Source: Omphiscola glabra
Taxonomy: Eukaryota > Mollusca > Gastropoda > Lymnaeidae
Length of the DNA stretch: 64,000 nucleotides
Reading direction: 5' to 3'
Assembly: GCA_964017045.1 (NCBI GenBank)
Contig: OZ024810.1
Span: 5,080,562 to 5,144,561 of the forward strand
Shown: positions 44,421-57,049 of the stretch, piece by piece
Numbering within the stretch: the stretch's first letter is position 1
Layout: every line of letters begins with the position of its first letter
Position numbers and translations under genes: made by a program
The notes under the pieces: generated by a model
What the model was told of the DNA's origin: nothing
Database searches by the model: none
The model's input: only the letters and a program-made list of their open reading frames with translations

Positions 44421-44483
44421 AAAAAATCTTCATTTGTCCAAAAAATGCCATACTTATATAGAATGACTTAAAGTGGACCCTCA

Positions 44484-44650
44484 CCCCCTTAAACCTATCC
44501 CACCTTAAACCTATCCCACCTTAAAACTATCCCACCTTAAACCTATCCCACCTTAAACCTATCCCACCTTAAACCTATCCCACCTTAAACCTATCCCACC
44601 TTAAACCTATCCCACCTTAAACCTATCCCACCTTAAACCCATCCCAAACC
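44484..44650. repeat. Minisatellite, 16-bp unit, about 10 copies
   Basis: Unit AAACCTATCCCACCTT. Confidence 0.93.
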
Positions 44651-44770
44651 CTTTCCTAAGTGAACGTCCCTGAATTATACCCTATTGAGAAATTGAGTTG
44701 AAATAACCCTTGGAAAAACATGGTTGTAAAACATAGAAAGCTGGTCGAAAATGTATTGGTTTCTATTCGA

Positions 44771-45955
44771 TAAGTTAGTAGCCATAGATGGCCATAGAGT
44801 AGACGCCATATTGTTAGTGACCATAGATGGCCATAGAGTAGACGCCATATTGTTAGTGACCATAGATGGCCATAGAGTAGACGCCATATTGTTAGTGACC
44901 ATAGATGGCCATAGAGTAGACGCCATATTGTTAGTGACCATAGATGACCATAGAGTAGACGCCATATTGTTAGTGACCATAGATGGCCATAGAGTAGACG
45001 CCATATTGTTAGTGACCATAGATGGCCATAGAGTAGACGCCATATTGTTAGTGACCATAGATGGCCATAGAGTAGACGCCATATTGTTAGTGACCATAGA
45101 TGGCCATAGAGTAGACGCCATATTGTTAGTGACCATAGATGGCCATAGAGTAGACGCCATATTGTTAGTGACCATAGATGGCCATAGAGTAGACGCCATA
45201 TTGTTAGTGACCATAGATGGCCATAGAGTAGACGCCATATTGTTAGTGACCATAGATGGCCATAGAGTAGACGCCATATTGTTAGTGACCATAGATGGCC
45301 ATAGAGTAGACGCCATATTGTTAGTGACCATAGATGGCCATAGAGTAGACGCCATATTGTTAGTGACCATAGATGGCCATAGAGTAGACGCCATATTGTT
45401 AGTGACCATAGATGGCCATAGAGTAGACGCCATATTGTTAGTGACCATAGATGGTCATAGAGTAGACGCCATATTGTTAGTGACCATAGATGGCCATAGA
45501 GTAGACGCCATATTGTTAGTGACCATAGATGACCATAGAGTAGACGCCATATTGTTAGTGACCATAGATGGCCATAGAGTAGACGCCATATTGTTAGTGA
45601 CCATAGATGGCCATAGAGTAGACGCCATATTGTTTGTGGCCATAGATGGCCATAGAGTAGACGCCATATTGTTAGTGACCATAGATGGCCATAGAGTAGA
45701 CGCCATATTGTTAGTGACCATAGATGGCCATAGAGTAGACGCCATATTGTTAGTGACCATAGATGGCCATAGAGTAGACGCCATATTGTTAGTGACCATA
45801 GATGGCCATAGAGTAGACGCCATATTGTTAGTGACCATAGATGGCCATAGAGTAGACGCCATATTATCACTGACCATAGATGACTATCCAGTAGACGCCC
45901 TATTGTTAGTGACCATATATGACCATAGAGTAGCCACAATATTGTTAATGACCAT
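44771..45955. repeat. Large minisatellite, 39-bp unit, about 30 copies
   Basis: Core GCCATAGAGTAGACGCCATA then TTGTTAGTGACCATAGATG. Copies are nearly identical except at the right end. Two opposite-strand frames of over 400 codons are open because 39 is a multiple of three. Confidence 0.96.
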
Positions 45956-46639
45956 TGAGGGTCAGCTATCCAGCACCCTTGACTTCACAGACTAATGACC
46001 CATGACTTAACCCAGTATCCTTTACTTAACAGATTAATTTAGTTACCAGTATGAAATCACCACATTACTTCTCTGTTTCACAAGGCACTAACATTTTCAC
46101 ACCTTGATAATATTCAAACTTAACTAACTATTTTTTGAGTGGTTGAATTATAATTACTTTCTTATTTACCAATAACTTATCTTTAAAATATAACACCCCC
46201 CCCCCCCCCCCAAATAAAATAAAATAAAATAAATAAAAAATCATTGATTATTTGTTAATTTGCCATAACCACTTGAACATGTGTATGATACTCTGTCCGT
46301 CCTTGTGTAACAACACGAGAACCTCTTTGACCCTTTTATCCGTACGCCATATGATATCGTAAATCTCTGCCCGTGCACTCTCCTGTACTGATCCTCCGTC
46401 ATCTCGGTATCCCTTTACCGTCCGTCCCTGCATGATTCATATCACAACGACATCGGCGACCCGGCGTTACAAAGACCAATCACTTAACACCGCCTTCTGC
46501 CTCTGTCACAACACCCGGGGACCTGATATATGGTCGTTCCTCGGCTAGTCGGAAACCAGGCCACATATCAGGAAATTCCCTGGCCGTATTGACCCGGTTT
46601 CATATGGAATATCATGTCATGGACCAGAGCCTACTCAGC

Positions 46640-46725
46640 TGGGTGACCCAGTTGGGTGAGCGGTCTAGTAGTACAGGCAATCAATGGTTTCCTGGACGGC
46701 TTACGTTCCAACCCTGCAGTCGATA
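46640..46725 (+). mobile_element. Possible tRNA-derived SINE head
   Basis: GGGTGACCCAGTTGGGTGAG then CGGTCTAGTAG resembles a tRNA D-arm (A box), and GCTTACGTTCCAACCCTGC resembles a degenerate T-arm (B box GTTCGAANCC). Spacing is longer than in a tRNA and the B box is off-consensus. It could be an old SINE or coincidence. Confidence 0.3.
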
Positions 46726-46826
46726 TGAGAAAAATGAGGATGCAGCGCTTGGTGCTTTGAAAATGTTATGTCACTGACCAGGTTGCTTAAACAAACAATT
46801 GAAATAATGGACAGACAGACTGGCAG

Positions 46827-46842
46827 AAAGAAAGAAAGAGAA

Positions 46843-46893
<51 letters not shown>

Positions 46894-47065
46894 TAAAGAG
46901 AGAGAGAGAAAGAAAGAGAGAGAGAGAAAGAGAGAGAGAGAGAAAGAGATAGAGAGAAAGAGAGAGAGAGAAGGGGAGAGAGAGATATAAAGAAAGAGAG
47001 AGAGAGGAAGAGAAAGAAAGAGAGACAGAGAGGGAGAGGGAGAGAGAGAAAGATGACCCCCTCCA
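46827..47065. repeat. GA microsatellite tract
   Basis: (GA)n and GAAA-type purine repeats on the plus strand. Confidence 0.93.
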
Positions 47066-47319
47066 CCCCAAAAAAAAAATACAGTGAAATGAAAGAGGAG
47101 CAAGAAAGAGAACGTGCAAGAAAATAGGAAGAAGAGAAAGAAAGGAAATCGCGTAGTTTGTATGGAGACAAGAGAAGAAACAAAGAAGCATATGGCATTT
47201 TATGTTTATTTAAGTTGTTACTGGACATTGGCTTCGTTACAGTGAAAAAAAAATATCACAAACAATTGAGCGTGTAACGACCGTAATCTGCCATCACTCA
47301 GAGCCCAAATAAGATCACA

Positions 47320-47960
47320 GTGGCAGTCAAAATCTACTCCACTGGCAGTCGAAACCTAATCCATTGGCAGTCAAAATCTAATCCATTGGCAGTCAAAATC
47401 TAATCCATTGGCAGTCGAAACCTACCCCACTGGCAGTCAAAATCTACTCCATTGGCAGTCAAAACCTAATCCATTGGCAGTCGAAATCTACCCCACTGGC
47501 AGTCAAAATCTACTCCATTGGCAGTCAAAACCTAATCCATTGGCAGTCGAAATCTACCCCACTGGCAGTCAAAATCTAATCCATTGGCAGTCAAAATATA
47601 ATCCATTGGCAGTCAAAATATATCCCATTGGCAGTCAAAATCTATCCCATTGGCAGTCAAAATCTATCCCATTGGCAGTCAAAATCTCCCTAATCCCCCC
47701 CAGCCAACTACCACCCCAATCCACATCCCTCCCTAATCACCCGCCCCAACTACCACCCCAATCCACATCCCTCCATAATCCCCCGCCCCAACTACCACCC
47801 CAATCCACATCCCTCCCTAATCCCCCGCGCCAACTACCACCCCAATCCACATCCCTCCCTAATCCCCGCCAAACTGCCACCCAATCCACATCCCTCCCTA
47901 ATCCCCCGCCAAACTGCCAACCAAATCCACCCTCCTTCCTAATCCTCAGCCAAACTGCCA
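47320..47960. repeat. 22-bp minisatellite followed by C-rich about 43-bp array
   Basis: First GGCAGTCAAAATCTAATCCA (about 17 copies to 47690). Then AACTACCACCCCAATCCACA then TCCCTCCCTAATC (about 6 copies). Confidence 0.9.
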
Positions 47961-48204
47961 CCCTAATGCACCAATTCCTTGTTATACCTAAATGTGTCAA
48001 ATATTCTGTAAGTGTGTGTTTACAATGTTTACTTCTAGAGTCTAGAGCTTATTAATTTATATGTTTCTAGATTAATTAACTTAATTAAGTGTGGCTTATA
48101 AGAGAAATAAATATGGCCTTGAAGTCTGGGCTAGTGGTGGTTTGTGTGTGTGTGGGGGGGGGGCTATGAAGATTTGTTTCTGTATGTTTAAAGGGTATCT
48201 CGAG

Positions 48205-48340
48205 TTTTTGAAGTTACAGTATGCCTCTAATTATAATGTAGAGTTTTTCGTGTTACAGTATGCCTCTAATTACAATGTAGAGTTTTTCGTGTTACAGTAT
48301 GCCTCTAATTACAATGTAGAGTTTTCAATGTTACATAGGC
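48205..48340. repeat. Minisatellite, 39-bp unit, 3 copies
   Basis: Core TTACAGTATGCCTCTAATTA. Confidence 0.9.
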
Positions 48341-48534
48341 CTATGTAGAGTTTTTTTAAAATTAAATCCTTTATATTAATTTCACTTTTGTTCGTCAAAA
48401 TCTTTGGACGACCAATTGACCTACTTCCCGTCATCTTTTCGCATTGAAACTTGGCACTCGTTACCGATGACGACACATTCTGTCAATTTTCAGCCCCACC
48501 GTCAACCCCCATAATCGAAGTGCACACTTTTTAC

Positions 48535-49100
48535 ATCTTTAAAACTGTCATTTATTTGACTGTGAAGAGCAAACTGTTGATATCATTAAAACTGTACTTT
48601 ATTTGACTGTGAAGAACACACTGTTGATATCATTAAAACTGTACTTTATTTGACTGTGAAGAGCACACTGTTGATATCATTAAAACTGTACTTTATTTGA
48701 CTGTGAAGAGAACACTGTTCATATCATTAAAACTGTCATTTATTTGACTGTGAAGAGCACACTGTTGATATCATTAAAACTGTACTTTATTTGACTGTGA
48801 AGAGCACACAGTTGATATCATTAAAACTGTACTTTATTTGACTGTGAAGAGCACACAGTTGATATCATTAAGACTGTACTTTATTTGACTGTGAAGAGCA
48901 CACAGTTGATATCATTAAGACTGTACTTTATTTGACTGTGAAGAGCACACAGTTGATATCATTAAGACTGTACTTTATTTGACTGTGAAGAGCACACAGT
49001 TGATATCATTAAGACTGTACTTTATTTGACTGTGAAGAGCACACTGTTGATATCATTAAGACTGTACTTTATTTGACAGCGAAGAGCACACTGTTGATAC
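48535..49100. repeat. Minisatellite, 47-bp unit, about 12 copies
   Basis: Core ACTTTATTTGACTGTGAAGA then GCACACTGTTGATATCATTA. Confidence 0.94.
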
Positions 49101-49537
49101 GAAGACATCGAGTTTAAACGGCTTGAGCTTTTCATTGATCTGTCTGGGGGTCGAACCCCACACCCCCCCCCCTTTCCAAAAACCACAATTTTCAAATGGT
49201 CCACATGGATACAACATGGTAACACCTTTTGTTTGGGTGACAAGGGAATGTTTAATCTTCTCACAAGTATCTGGTTGCACAATAACAGGTATCAACGAGG
49301 CGTCGAGTTGCTGCTGACCTAGATAAGGACTTGTTGACAAGGTAAGAGATGTACTCACCGAGTTACATATGTTTGTTTACAATTCTAAGAAAATCTATAT
49401 TCAGGGCGATGTCATTTTTTCCCCTCTGCATTTTGACACGCCCCCATATGTAAGATTTGATATGTAATCTTTGATATTTGATGTTTGATATTTTTTTAAG
49501 AAACTATGATTACATCAGCAGTTTCATCAGCCTAGAA

Positions 49538-49739
49538 CAGCGGTTCTCAACCTGTGGGTCGCGACCCCTTGGGGGGGGGGGGTCAATAGACCCTTTTCCA
49601 AGGGTCGCCTAAGACCATCGGAAAACAAATATACTCTACAGTTATAAAGTAGCAAAGAAAATAATTTTGTGGTTGGAGTCACCACAACATGAGGAACTGT
49701 ATTAAAGGGTCGCGACTTTAGGAAGGGTGAGAACATTTG
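49538..49739 (-). mobile_element. SPIN-like non-autonomous hAT MITE, copy 1
   Basis: 202 bp, starting CAGCGGTTCTCAACC and ending GGTGAGAACATTTG, flanked by a perfect 8-bp duplication GCCTAGAA (49530-49537 and 49740-49747). Inside are GGGTCGCCTAAGACCATCGG, AAATAATTTTGTGGTTGGAG and GAACTGTATTAAAGGGTCGC. These match my memory of the short SPIN/URR1-type elements of vertebrates. It has no coding capacity. It is the reverse orientation of copies 2 and 3. A G14 run sits inside the left end. Confidence 0.85.
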
Positions 49740-49904
49740 GCCTAGAACGTAATAAGGAAGTGGGGGCGGTAGTATATCTACCTACGCCGCTGATTACATT
49801 TGAGTACGCCACTGTAACGTATTTACAGTTCGTTTGCACCAAAGACAATATAACTAAAGGGCTACAACTATGTCACTTTGTTCTCTTTATATTTGTAGCT
49901 AATT

Positions 49905-50360
49905 TGTTGTGGACACTGGGCATGAAATAGCTTGTAGTGGACACTGGGCATGAACTGACTTGTAGTGGATACTGGGCATGAAATAACGTGTAGTGGATAC
50001 TGGGCATGAAATAACGTGTAGTGGATACTGGGCATGAAATAACGTGTAGTGAATACTGGGCATGAAATAATTTGTAGTGGATACTGGGCATGCAATAACG
50101 TGTAGTGGATACTGGGCATGAAATAATTTGTAGTGGACACTGGGCATGAAATAACGTGTAGTGGACACTGGGCATGAACTGACTTGTAGTGGATACTGGG
50201 CATGAAATAACGTGTATTGGACACTGGGCATGAACTAACTTGTAGTGGATACTGGGCATGAACTGACTTGTAGTGGAAACTGGCATTAACTGACTTTTAG
50301 TGGACACTGGCCTTAAATAACTAGTAGTGGACACTTGGCATTTAAATAATTTTTAGTGGA
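49905..50360. repeat. Minisatellite, 28-bp unit, about 16 copies, between two SPIN-like MITEs
   Basis: Core GTGGATACTGGGCATGAAAT. It lies between inversely oriented MITE copies 1 and 2. Confidence 0.93.
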
Positions 50361-50396
50361 CAGTCTAGACGCATGGTTTGTAGTCTGGTTCTAGAA

Positions 50397-50595
50397 CAGT
50401 GGTCCTCCACCTTCCTAAAGCCGCGACCCTTTACTTTAATACAGTTCCTTATGTTGTGGCGACCCCCCCCCCCCCAAACCACCAAATATTTTCGTTGCTG
50501 CTTCATTACTGTGTTTTCCGATGGTCTTAGGCGATCCCTGTGAAAGGGTTGTTCGAACACCAAAGGGGTCGCGGTCCACGGGTTGAAAACCGATG
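50397..50595 (+). mobile_element. SPIN-like non-autonomous hAT MITE, copy 2
   Basis: 199 bp, from CAGTGGTCCTCCACC to GGTTGAAAACCGATG, flanked by TTCTAGAA (50389-50396) and TTCTAGAG (50596-50603), 7 of 8 matching. The body is the reverse complement of copy 1: AATACAGTTCCTTATGTTGT, TTTTCGTTGCTGCTTCATTA and TTTTCCGATGGTCTTAGGCG. A run of Cs interrupts the GACCCCC segment. Confidence 0.85.
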
Positions 50596-51844
50596 TTCTA
50601 GAGGAACCAGCCAATCATTTGTTTGTTGTTATTTGCACTGAAGAGCTCTGATGTTTCCATATAAAATCAAAGCTCTCAACCCATCGTTAGTACAGACATC
50701 CAGGCAACGCGGAGTCTACACACAGTGTTGAAATTCATTTTACGGAAATGTTCTAAGGCGTCATCCATGAATGACGTCATGCTATTTCGGCCAAATTAGT
50801 TAGGGCGCCCTCTCGCCCATGGTAACACACTTTTCACACAGTTATGACGCCCTCATACCATAGCGTCGAAAAATTGTGACCCCCCCCCCCCCCCCCCGCA
50901 CCCTAGATGTGTTACGACGTATATGGCTGGCAAAAACAATAATGATAAAAAGAAACAAGCTAAAAGAATGAGCAGTTCATTAGTTTCTCATATCCTGGAT
51001 ATTCTCATATCCCAGCTCTTCTCATCATATCCCGGCTTTTCTCATATCCCGGCATTTCCCTTGTCCCGGTATTGCGGGATACAGGTGACTCTCGGTTATC
51101 TCCCACTCCAATGATGTACCTCTAATAGTTTGAAATTGCTTTTTCAGCTAGATGTCTTGAGCTTGAAGTTTTGAGAACCTCTGTGAAAAAAAAAAAGGAT
51201 TTAAACCCATTAGATATCTCCAGGTAGAGGCACTGGTCAGTGTAAACAATTTGCAATGCCGTGTTGTACTATTACGCAAGCTGGCTTTGTTTTCTTCCTG
51301 GTCTGACTGCTGTCTTCCATTAATCATTTAGTTTTTTTAAACACACCCCATTTCCCAGTGACCGGAGTTAAACCTTGAGAAGGACGACCAAGCTGCGGGC
51401 ACCAGCCGTAAGGATATCCTGGCCTTATTATTGTGTCACGTGACAGGCGGTTGTTGCCCTGTAACCAAAGCTCGGAAATGTCAGCGGCAGGAGTCAGGGA
51501 GTTCTCATAATGCCTTCATAATAATTGGGTCATCGCGTAACACATTTATCAACATTGAACAATATTTTTGACCCTTCCACCTAACCACTGTTTCATTTGC
51601 ACTGAACCTAACTAAACACAATTTATAATTTTAAAAAGCATAGTGGAACAAATATAAATACATACGGTAAACAAATTCCGTATTTTTAAATTTTTTAAAT
51701 GAAAATTCAAGCAATTAGTCATTAACATTTATTAAATTTTAAACAAAAACCTTAAAAGATTTTTATCTCCCTCTAATTTTGCAAAGGGCTATAACTCTAG
51801 GTAGGCTATCAATTGCTTTAGGGGCCGTCCATAAAGTAAGTCAC

Positions 51845-52925
51845 AATAAGTTACTTATCCATGTTAGCGGGGCATCCATATGGCGTCACAATAAGTTACT
51901 TATCCATGTTAGCGGGGCATCCATATGGCGTCACAATAAGTTACTTATCCATGTTAGCGGGGCATCCATATGGCGTCACAATAAGTTACTTATCCATGTT
52001 AGCGGGGCATCCATATGGCGTCACAATAAGTTACTTATCCATGTTAGCGGGGCATCCATATGGCGTCACAATAAGTTACTTATCCATGTTAGCGGGGCAT
52101 CCATGTGGCGTCACAATAAGTTACTTATCCATGTTAGCGGGGCATCCATATGGCGTCACAATAAGTTACTTATCCATGTTAGCGGGGCATCCATATGGCG
52201 TCACAATAAGTTACTTATCCATGTTAGCGGGGCATCCATATGGCGTCACAATAAGTTACTTATCCATGTTAGCGGGGCATCCATATGGCGTCAAAATACG
52301 TTACTTATCCATGTTAGCGGGGCATCCATATGGCGTCACAATAAGTTACTTATCCATGTTAGCGGGGCATCCATATGGCGTCACAATAAGTTACTTATCC
52401 ATGTTAGCGGGGCATCCATATGGCGTCACAATAAGTTACTTATCCATGTTAGCGGGGCATCCATATGGCGTCACAATAAGTTACTTATCCATGTTAGCGG
52501 GGCATCCATATGGCGTCACAATAAGTTACTTATCCATGTTAGCGGGGCATCCATATGGCGGCACAATAAGTTACTTATCCATGTTAGCGGGGCATCCATA
52601 TGGCGTCACAATAAGTTACTTATCCATGTTAGCGGGGCATCCATATGGCGTCAAAATACGTTACTTATCCATGTTAGCGGGGCATCCATATGGCGTCACA
52701 ATAAGTTACTTATCCATGTTAGCGGGGCATCCATATGGCGTCACAATAAGTTACTTATCCATGTTAGCGGGGCATCCATATGGCGTCACAATAAGTTACT
52801 TATCCATGTTAGCGGGGCATCCATGTGGCGTCACAATAAGTTACTTATCCATGTTAGCGGGGCATCCATATGGCGGCACAATAAGTTACTTATCCATGTT
52901 AGCGGGGCATCCATATGGCGGCACA
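51845..52925. repeat. Large minisatellite, 45-bp unit, 24 copies
   Basis: Core AGTTACTTATCCATGTTAGC then GGGGCATCCATATGGCGTCA. A rare AAAATACGTTACT variant occurs twice, 360 bp (8 units) apart. Open through three frames because 45 is a multiple of three. Confidence 0.96.
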
Positions 52926-55900
52926 CTAATTTGGTTGTTCCCTGCCCCCAATTTTTTCCCGCCATTGTCACAAAATGTAAAGTTTCTCACACTGCAACAC
53001 ATAGTCACAAAAGTCTCTCTCTTTTTAAAGGGATGCGTGACTTCATTTGTTGAATAACACCCCCCCCCCCCCCACACACGTTTCCCCTTTGTTTTTTTTT
53101 TATTTCTTTGTACACTGAGCTTTATATTGATATTTCTTAATTTTTTTTATGGAAGCTGGTAGACATCTTTTAAACTTTAACTTCCACAAGGAAAAGCGAT
53201 GAAGCAACTATGCGTACGTAAAGTTACGTAATAATACATTTTTAACTTAAATAATAACTTGAAACATAACAAACGGAGAAGCAAAACAATTAATAATATC
53301 AATATGTAATAGGCCTTCATTTCTGAAAAAAAAAGTTAATATTTCAAAACAAAACAGTAATGCTCAAAATATCTAATGGAATATTTCTACATAAGAGATA
53401 GTAATTTTACTACGTTAGCAATAACGGTAACCTCTGTTGTTTTGGGTACTTCAACTTGACCCGGTCTGACCTGAATCGCATCCACCCTCGCCGCCTTGCG
53501 TTTTACAAATCTAGGTCATTAAATGTTATCTTGTAGAAACTGCACAATGTGAATGTACTTTATACGATATCAACTGAAATGTACTTGAGCCAACTTAATT
53601 ATGATAGTCTTAGAGTTTTGACAAATATGTCGTATTTTTTAAAATACAAGAAACGGCCTGTTACTATGCGAGACAGCAAAATATTTTGTATTTAGTTGAT
53701 GTAGTAAAATAAAACCGTTACTTTTATATCCCCGATAGTGCCTCAATTACTTCCTTGACGTCACCAATTGCGTAAATCATTGCTTGGAAACGAAAGAGCT
53801 ACAAACATAATATTGATTAAAAAAGCTGGATTAGAAAAAAAAATCAGCGTTCCACTTTGTTAAAAAAACAAAACAAAATAAGTAACATAACATATATTTA
53901 TGATACAATTTTAAATCAGAGAAACATCCCAAAGCTGTTCATGGTTACGGTTATTTTTTTTAAATGTACGAAACTACGGCCGTGCAGTACTATTAGGTCA
54001 ACCTGTTCACTGACCGAATAAGCAAAAAGGCTCCAACCGAAACATGGCTGATCAGTGCGTGGGAGGGTGGGGCGAAATTCAAATGCTTGGAGCAAGCTGA
54101 AAAAATCGAACGGTTAATTTCACGCAAAGCTATTGTGCCATAACGCAAGTTTCATTTTGCTGCAACTCCTGCCAGGTAAGATTTTAACCATCTCCATAAA
54201 TTCCAAGCAGATGCAACTAGTGGCGATTTGTAGTTTGTGACTTGTTAACCAAGTCTAGGCATCGAAACTAGGGCAGCGGAGCTACGCTAATACTACAACA
54301 CCTTCTTGTACAACATGCACAGAGCATGTTGAAGTCTGCACCCCTTCCCCTCTTTTTACCCTCTCTTATATTTTTCCCCTTTCAAATAGGAATAGATAGA
54401 AAAAGTGGCTGAAAATTGGATAATGTTACTGTTGGGTTCTCATGCTAACTGTATGACTCATTATTATCTTGGCCTACTGAAGGGGAAAAAATGGTTGTAC
54501 CAACAGCTGATATGCTAACCAATTGTGGGCGTGTCCACCGAGGCATCCGAACAATAATACCGTAGCATTGATGTAACGAAATCAGTCTGGTTGCATGTCG
54601 GCCGTCAGTCGACATTACCGAACATATTTATTTGGATTCATATTTGATAGACCTATTATTACCTTTGAGTTTGAGTAGACAGTGAGAGGTCGCTGGAGCT
54701 ATACATACTAATACTATTTGATTTCATATTTTCCAACTAATAATTTTAAATAATATCGACCTACAATTACAATGAATCAATTTTCTAATTTTCATGTCAT
54801 TTCAGTTATGACATGACTATGTCAGTTTCATTATGTCAACATGATTATGAAATTATGACTATCTAAAACTAAAATTATAATTTGAATTTGAGGCTAAATA
54901 CTCTCCCATTTTATATAATATTATATACTTAATATACCTAATTCTATTTATTAGTAAATAAATTAATAAGTCAGTAACTGTGTAGACCTAATACTAGTAT
55001 ATATTACTAAACTGGGACTAAGTCTTAAAGTAGGCCTAAAAAGTATACATTATAAAAAGCCATTATAACTGTTGCCGGTATAGGCAAAAAGTGATCACCT
55101 ATCATGTTTATTATTTAAGTAGTTAGCATGGTAATTTAAATTTAAGTTGGTGAAGAATGTGATTGTGGTGTTTTTTGGTGGGGGGGGGGGAAGAAATCAA
55201 AGCATCAAAGAAAGTTTGATGTTTTGTAAAAAGTTAACCTCTATCATCATACAGTTACAGACTATGCAACAGGGCTACATTATTGCAGGTAGTAGCATTT
55301 TTTTAAATAGATATATATATATAAACTAAAACCTCAACACAGCATTGATGAAACAAAATACATATTCAAGCAGTTATTGTAGCTTAAGAATCAGTCAATT
55401 TCACTTCTTAATAAAAATGAGGTATTTGGTCATCAAGCACATAAGGTCAACATGCCTGGGAATATCTTGTCTCTTCTTTTGTGTTCTCAGTTGTGAAGTC
55501 ATAAAATAAATAGTGTCTGTGTGCAGGGCCTTGGAAACAGTATGAGCGGTGGAATGAAGGTGGGGGGGGGGGGGGGGCTAGATATCTATTTATTTGAAGT
55601 AAAGGACATTTTTCATATTTAAAAAAAAGAAGTCCTAGTACTCAACCCACCCTCTGCACCAAATGAACCTGCCCACCCTCTGCACCAAATAAACATGCCC
55701 AACCATTACACCAAATGAACCTGCCCAACCATTACACCAAATGACCCCATCCTATCCATGAGTTGGTGATTGGTTTGATTGTTTTTAGGTCAAAATTTTC
55801 TGGCAATCATTTAAAATCTTATTTTTTTTTTATGTAAAGGCATATTTTTATGGCCATATTTTTTATGGCCTTATTTGTATGAAAATACATTTCTTAAAAT

Positions 55901-55969
55901 TATTGAGCCAAAGGAAGCAATTATTTTGTTTGTGTGGCTTATTTCTTTTTTCACTATGAAGTATTGATG
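52926..55969. other. Repeat-poor AT-rich stretch, no gene recognised
   Basis: Contains C- and G-runs (about 53059-53073, 55183-55191 and 55561-55577) and a short CTGCCCACCCTCTGCACCAA doublet at about 55668-55740. Only the weak splice-donor candidate near 54177 hints at a gene. Confidence 0.5.
54050..54177 (+). other. Possible non-coding first exon with plus-strand donor
   Basis: Unique, comparatively GC-rich sequence ending CTCCTGCCAG|GTAAGATT at about 54177, a strong 5' splice site match. An upstream short frame (MADQCVGGWGEIQMLGAS) is too short to judge. No following exon was identified. Confidence 0.2.
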
Positions 55970-56500
55970 TTCAATCATATATGTAGCATTAGTTCTTCAA
56001 TGACTTTCTGATCAAATATGTGATGTTAGTTCTTCAATGACTTTCTCAGCATATATGTGATGTTAGTTCTTCAATGACTTTCTGATCAAATATGTGATGT
56101 TAGTTCTTCAATGACTTTCTCAGCATATATGTGATGTTAGTTCTTCAATGACTTTCTGATCAAATATGTGATGTTAGTTCTTCAATGACTTTCTCAGCAT
56201 ATATGTGATGTTAGTTCTTCAATGACATTCTCATCATATATCTAGCATTAGTTATTTTAATGACATTCGCATTGTATGTATAGTGTTAGTTCTTCAATGA
56301 CATTCTCATCATATATGAAGCGTTAGTTCTTCAATGACATTCTCATCATATATCTAGCATTAGGTATTTGAATGACATTCTCATCATATATGTAGCATTA
56401 GTTCTTTAATGACATTCTCAGCACATATGTAGCGTTAGTTCTTCAATGAAATTATCATCATATATGTCGCGTTAGTTCTGTAATGACATTCTCATCAGTG
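55970..56500. repeat. Diverging minisatellite, about 38-bp unit, about 13 copies
   Basis: Core GATGTTAGTTCTTCAATGAC; the left half alternates two unit types, the right half has diverged. Confidence 0.9.
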
Positions 56501-56536
56501 TTTGATTTCTACTTGTCCTGATAAAAATGTTTAAAG

Positions 56537-56734
56537 CAGTGGTTCTCAACCTTCCTAATGCCGGGACCCTTTAATACAGTTCCCCATTTTGTGGCGACAT
56601 CCCAAGCACAAAATTATTTTCGTTATTACTATATAACTGTATAGTATGTGTGTTTTCCGATGGTCTAAGGCGACCCCTGGGAAATGGTCATTCGACCCCC
56701 AAAGGGGTCGCGACCCACAGGTTGAGAACCGCTG
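56537..56734 (+). mobile_element. SPIN-like non-autonomous hAT MITE, copy 3 (best preserved)
   Basis: 198 bp with well-paired inverted ends: CAGTGGTTCTCAACC on the left and GGTTGAGAACCGCTG on the right. Perfect 8-bp target duplication GTTTAAAG at 56529-56536 and 56735-56742. Carries TTTCCGATGGTCTAAGGCGA and CCCCCAAAGGGGTCGCGACC. It sits just after the 38-bp-type array at 55.97-56.50 kb. Confidence 0.9.
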
Positions 56735-56938
56735 GTTTAAAGCATCCAAAAGAATATCATGAATGCTGGGAAGTCCAGATCTGTTTTGCTTTAAAAGCCT
56801 GAGCGCAACTTACAAATTCCTTTTTGCACATCTTTAAGTTCTTACTGACTTTTATGAATCAGTCAATTTATGACTAAAATTTATGAAGTGTTTGCAAATT
56901 CAGGATAATAAATGAATGACTGCGTTCCATCTGTTTGA

Positions 56939-57041
56939 AAGAAATAGAAGAACAGGTTATGTCTGAGCTTGAAATAGAGAGACGGGACAATGAAGACTTT
57001 CTATTCAAAGCTTTCACAAACCATGTTCTTCTATTTCCTTG
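56939..57041 (+). other. Possible isolated exon, unrecognised
   Basis: After GTTTGAAAG the frame reads EIEEQVMSELEIERRDNEDF then LFKAFTNHVLL, with CTT|GTAAAC as a possible donor. The composition is protein-like but there is no family match and no neighbouring exon. Confidence 0.15.
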
Positions 57042-57049
57042 TAAACAAA

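Noticed and set aside
44656..45995. Opposing open frames of over 400 codons
   Set aside because: Both are products of a 39-bp unit without stops; the peptide is a strict 13-residue repeat on both strands and no flanking gene structure exists.
46701..47228. Ser/Leu/Phe-rich membrane-like protein on the minus strand
   Set aside because: Translation of a GA microsatellite; hydrophobic runs are an artefact of CTCTTT codons.
51779..53057. Two overlapping long frames of 15-residue repeats
   Set aside because: They come from a 45-bp tandem unit, have no domain, and run into unrelated low-complexity sequence at the end.
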